From assembly GCF_001427635.1 (NCBI RefSeq), contig NZ_LMHA01000001.1, positions 124,852-188,851 of the forward strand: 64,000 bases of DNA, in the 5' to 3' direction. Shown here in pieces: positions 61,234 through 64,000 of this stretch. The DNA comes from Pseudoxanthomonas sp. Root65 (lineage in GTDB: Bacteria; Pseudomonadota; Gammaproteobacteria; Xanthomonadales; Xanthomonadaceae). Under the pieces are notes generated by a model that saw only the letters and a program-made list of their open reading frames with translations, searched no databases and was not told where the DNA came from. Position numbers and translations under genes: made by a program. The number at the start of each line of letters is the position of its first letter. The first letter of the stretch is position 1.

Positions 61234-61860
61234 TCAGCTGTTCTTGAGGACGATCTGGTACGCCACCACGCCGGCCTCGCGGCAGCGGTCGATGGCCTTT
61301 TCCAGGATCTCGAAGAACTCCTTCAGCAGGAACATCTGCAGGTGGTCCAAGCGGCCGGAATAGATGTCGCGGTACAGCTCCAGCATCAGCCGGTCGGCCT
61401 CGTTCTCGATCGCGCGCAGCTTGTCGTTGAGCGAGGTCATGCGATCGATGTTCATTTTCTTGATCTCGTGGACCATCTCGACCACCACGCTGGCGGCCTG
61501 TTCCAGCATCGCCGCGCGCGGCGCGAAGTCGATGCCGTCCAGGTGCTGGATGGCCAGCGAATAGCGGTCGGCGAACTTCTCGACCTGCTTGGGGATCTTG
61601 TACAGCGCCGAACCCAGCGCCTCGATGTCCTCGCGCTCGATGGGGGTGATGAAGCTGTCCACCAGCGCCTTGCCGATCTTGTCCGAGGCCGCGCGCTCGC
61701 GCAGGCGCGCCAGCTTGAAGGCATCGAGCGCCGGCTGGCGGTCGGTGGCCTTCATCATGGTGTGCAGGGCCTTGGTGCTGTCGTGGGCAGCCTGGGCGGC
61801 CTCGTCCAACAGCGTGTAGAACTGCTGGCCGGAGCCGAAGATCGTCTGGAGGGAGAACAT
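61234..61860 (-). CDS. DUF47 (PhoU-like) protein paired with Pit
   Basis: The 208-residue all-helical protein (MFSLQTIFGSGQQFYTLLDEAA; ERED and EIEADR-type ENEADRLMLELYRDI helices) belongs to the TIGR00153/DUF47 group, distant PhoU relatives that control the neighbouring Pit transporter. It is the first gene of the operon. Confidence 0.9.
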   Translation of the reverse strand: MFSLQTIFGSGQQFYTLLDEAAQAAHDSTKALHTMMKATDRQPALDAFKLARLRERAASDKIGKALVDSFITPIEREDIEALGSALYKIPKQVEKFADRYSLAIQHLDGIDFAPRAAMLEQAASVVVEMVHEIKKMNIDRMTSLNDKLRAIENEADRLMLELYRDIYSGRLDHLQMFLLKEFFEILEKAIDRCREAGVVAYQIVLKNS

Positions 61861-61890
61861 CGGGCGGTCTCACCGTCACGGGATGGACGG

Positions 61891-61925
61891 CTTCTAGGGG
61901 CGGAATTATGACGGTTTCATGACGG
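61891..61925 (-). promoter_or_regulatory. Pho box and -10 for the DUF47-pit operon
   Basis: On the minus strand CCGTCAT (61925-61919), spacer GAAA, CCGTCAT (61914-61908): two 7-base repeats with a 4-base gap, each one base off the PhoB consensus CTGTCAT. Eleven bases on is TAGAAG (61896-61891), the usual Pho-box to -10 distance. Start codon at 61860. Confidence 0.75.
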
Positions 61926-62052
61926 TCCCGGACAGCCCGTCCGGTGCCAGGGCCTGCGACCCGGGCCGGCCCCGGCCGAATGCCGCGTTCAGCTTCACGC
62001 CTCGGCCCGGTGGCCCTTTGCTAAACTCGCCCCGCGCCTCCGGGTGCACCTT

Positions 62053-62148
62053 ATGGACGACGACCCTACTTCCCCCCACTGTCCCCCGCGACAGACCCCG
62101 CCCGCCTTGCCGGCCCTCCCTGCCATGAACGGAGGCTCCCGTGCTTGA
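62053..62148 (+). CDS. Possible 31-residue proline-rich upstream ORF
   Basis: An ATG at 62053 opens 31 codons rich in proline (CPPRQTPPALPALP) and ends at TGA 62146-62148, overlapping the GTG start of the CorC-like gene. No clear ribosome-binding site. It could be chance or a leader controlling the next gene. Confidence 0.2.
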   Translation: MDDDPTSPHCPPRQTPPALPALPAMNGGSRA

Positions 62149-63448
62149 GCTGCTGATCGTTGCCTTCCTGATCGTCATCAACGCCTTCTTCGCCCTGTCG
62201 GAGATGGCCCTGATGACGTCGCGCAAGCTCAAACTGAAACAGATGGCGCAGGAAAGCCGCGGCGCCCGCGTCGCTCTGCACCTGGCCGAGCACCCGGACA
62301 ACCTGCTGTCGACCGTGCAGGTGGGCATCACCGGCCTGGGCATCCTGACCGGCATGTTCGGTGGCGACGCCATCGGCCAGATGATCGCGACCTGGCTGTC
62401 CGGCATCTGGCCCGACGCGCAGCGCTACACCACGGCCATCGGTACCGCATCGGCGGTCACGCTGATCACCGCCAGTTCGGTGATCTTCGGCGAACTGATC
62501 CCCAAGCGCCTGGCGCTGACCAATGCCGAGGTCATCGCGTCGGCGGTGGCCATTCCGCTGGACTGGCTGTCGCGCATCGCGCGGCCGGTGGTGTTCGTGC
62601 TGGGCGCGATCAACCGCGGCGTGCTGCGCATGCTCGGCATCCGCGACGACAACCGCAATGCCGTCACCGAAGAAGAAATCCGCATGCTGGTGACCGAGAG
62701 CCACGAGCAGGGCGTGATCGACGTCGACGAGCGCAACATGATGAACCGCGTGTTGAGCCTGGGCGACCGCACCGCCGACAGCCTGATGACGCCGCGCAAG
62801 AAGATCACCTGGCTGGATGTGGCCGCCAGCTACAGCGAGAATCTGGAAACGATGCGCGAATCGCAGTTCTCGCGATTCCCCGTCTACCGCGGCAGCGACC
62901 AGGACGTGGTCGGCGTGCTGGAGGTGAAGACGCTGCTGGACCGCTTCGCCGATCCGTCGCCGGAAATCTTCCGCGACCTGCGCGAGCCCCTGTTCGTGTC
63001 CGAATCCACTCACGCGATGAAGCTGCTGGAGATCTTCCGCGAAGAACAGCAGTCGCTGGCGCTGGTGGTCGACGAGTACGGCGAGATCCAGGGACTGGTG
63101 ACGCTGAGCGACCTGATGGGCGCCGTCGTCGGCCGCCTGCAGGCCAGCGAGAACACCGAGGACGCGCCGCTGGTGGTGGTGCGCGAGGACGGCTCGCTGC
63201 TGGTCGATGGCTCGCTGCCCAACGACGACCTGCGCGAACTGCTGGGTGGCGTGGCGCTGCCGGACGATGACGAATACAACACTGTCGCCGGCATGATGAT
63301 CGAGCGTTTCGGCCGCATCCCGCATGTCGGCGAGCGCGTGGACTGGGCGGGCTGGCGCTTCGAAGTCGTCGATCTGGACGGTGCCCGCATCGACAAGCTG
63401 CTGCTGCAGAAGCTGCCCGAGACCGACGGCGAAGACCTGGCGGTCTGA
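62141..63448 (+). CDS. CorC/HlyC family transporter (DUF21-CBS)
   Basis: The 435-residue inner-membrane protein starts at GTG with GGAGG upstream. A DUF21/CNNM membrane domain (1-190, three to four helices) is followed by a CBS pair (about 205-335, LMTPRKKITWLDV and VVDEYGEIQGLVT) and a CorC-HlyC C-terminal domain (350-430). Relatives affect magnesium or cobalt efflux; the hemolysin name is historical. Followed by exoD after 1 base. Confidence 0.9.
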   Translation: MLELLIVAFLIVINAFFALSEMALMTSRKLKLKQMAQESRGARVALHLAEHPDNLLSTVQVGITGLGILTGMFGGDAIGQMIATWLSGIWPDAQRYTTAIGTASAVTLITASSVIFGELIPKRLALTNAEVIASAVAIPLDWLSRIARPVVFVLGAINRGVLRMLGIRDDNRNAVTEEEIRMLVTESHEQGVIDVDERNMMNRVLSLGDRTADSLMTPRKKITWLDVAASYSENLETMRESQFSRFPVYRGSDQDVVGVLEVKTLLDRFADPSPEIFRDLREPLFVSESTHAMKLLEIFREEQQSLALVVDEYGEIQGLVTLSDLMGAVVGRLQASENTEDAPLVVVREDGSLLVDGSLPNDDLRELLGGVALPDDDEYNTVAGMMIERFGRIPHVGERVDWAGWRFEVVDLDGARIDKLLLQKLPETDGEDLAV

Positions 63449-63449
63449 C

Positions 63450-64000
63450 ATGCCTGTCGACGAAACACCCCACCACACCAGCACCGCCGCGCTGCTCGAC
63501 GGCTTCGCGGCCGGCGATCCGGACGAAGTGCTGCGGATCGGCGACCTGCTGAAGGATTTCGGCCCCGCGGCCTTCGGCATGCTGCTCTTCATCGGCGTGC
63601 TGCCGGCCTTCATCCCGGTGCCCGGCGTCGGCGGCGCGATCGGTGGCCCGATGGTGGTGCTGGTGGGCGTGCAGTTGCTGCTCGGCATGCGCAAGGTCTG
63701 GCTGCCCCGGTTCCTCGCCCGGCGCGGTCCGCATCGCAGCTCCATGATCCGCTTCCGCCAGCGGATGGCGCCGTGGCTGCGCCGGCTGGAGAAGCTGGTG
63801 CGGCCGCGCATGGCGGGCTTCCTCGACAACCGCATCGCGCTCAGCTTCACCGGCCTGCTGCTGGTCCTGCTGGGCATCCTGCTGGCGCTGCCGATCCCGT
63901 TCACCAACTATGTGTTCGGCTTCCTGCTGCTGCTGTTCGCACTGGCGCTGCTGGAGCGCGACGGCGCGCTGCTGCTGGTGGCATGGATCGCCGGCGGTAT
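63450..64000 (+). CDS. ExoD family protein, N-terminal part
   Basis: The gene runs off the right edge, leaving about 183 codons. MPVDETPHHTSTAALLDGFA starts it; LLKDFGPAAFGMLLFIGVLPAFIPVPGVGG and later hydrophobic segments match ExoD, a membrane family linked to exopolysaccharide synthesis in rhizobia. Its role here is unknown. ATG is 1 base after the corC stop. Confidence 0.85.
   Translation, partial: MPVDETPHHTSTAALLDGFAAGDPDEVLRIGDLLKDFGPAAFGMLLFIGVLPAFIPVPGVGGAIGGPMVVLVGVQLLLGMRKVWLPRFLARRGPHRSSMIRFRQRMAPWLRRLEKLVRPRMAGFLDNRIALSFTGLLLVLLGILLALPIPFTNYVFGFLLLLFALALLERDGALLLVAWIAGG

Noticed and set aside
61994..62027. Promoter for the CorC-like gene from TTCACG and TAAACT
   Set aside because: The spacer of about 22 bases is too long; only the TAAACT box looks plausible.

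Overview
The window is a G+C-rich, gene-dense bacterial chromosome segment. Its gene order and protein motifs point to a gammaproteobacterium of the Xanthomonadaceae/Lysobacteraceae group (a Pseudoxanthomonas-, Stenotrophomonas- or Lysobacter-like genome). The clues are the cdsA-dxr-rseP-bamA-lpxD-fabZ-lpxA-lpxB-rnhB-dnaE-accA cluster, the leuS-lptE-holA-nadD-rsfS-rlmH and maf-rng-yhdP-tldD strings, and several families of short inverted repeats of the kind common in that group. The genus is an inference. I see no rRNA, tRNA, CRISPR array, prophage, integrase or insertion sequence.

Layout. 1-15263 (+): envelope and lipid cluster covering phospholipid (cdsA), isoprenoid (dxr), sigma-E protease (rseP), outer-membrane assembly (bamA), lipid A (lpxD, fabZ, lpxA, lpxB), then rnhB, a small unknown gene, dnaE and accA. 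15368-20538: a methyltransferase and a membrane TPR protein, a GAF protein with a decayed GGDEF-like tail, tilS, xseB and ispA. 20596-31260: a DUF4870 protein, pmbA, darP, a triplicated repeat block, then tldD, yhdP, rng and maf on the minus strand. 31420-33042 (+): a SIMPL protein and a TonB-like protein sitting between maf and rlmH. 33240-39968 (-): rlmH, a DUF695/RraB-like gene, rsfS, nadD, holA, lptE, leuS. 40074-47545: an exported amidohydrolase, a small autoregulated-looking membrane/XRE/DUF998 cassette, a CnoX-type thioredoxin, a hotdog protein, an anchored unknown, a DUF502 protein and a queuosine-precursor transporter. 47740-51098: a LysM-FecR protein overlapping a CHASE2-GGDEF diguanylate cyclase. 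51120-58387: a beta-CASP nuclease and three exported peptidase-like proteins, of which only one keeps a full set of metal ligands. 58455-64000: rhomboid protease, alkyltransferase-like protein, a small unknown, pit with its DUF47 partner behind a good Pho box, a CorC/HlyC transporter and the start of an ExoD gene.

How it fits together. Much of the window serves the cell envelope: lipid A synthesis, BamA and LptE for outer-membrane assembly, YhdP for phospholipid supply, RseP for stress signalling, and several secreted lipoproteins. A second theme is core RNA, DNA and translation functions (dnaE, holA, rnhB, rng, tilS, leuS, rsfS, rlmH). Most of the window is ordinary core genome. The points most worth a second look are: the Pho box on the DUF47-pit operon; an M13 peptidase that has lost a zinc ligand beside an intact paralogue; the LysM-FecR/CHASE2-GGDEF pair; a membrane/XRE cassette with a palindromic operator; five genes whose -10 box lies exactly 6 bases before the ATG (candidate leaderless mRNAs); and repeat elements that have become part of lpxB and have duplicated the 3' end of darP.
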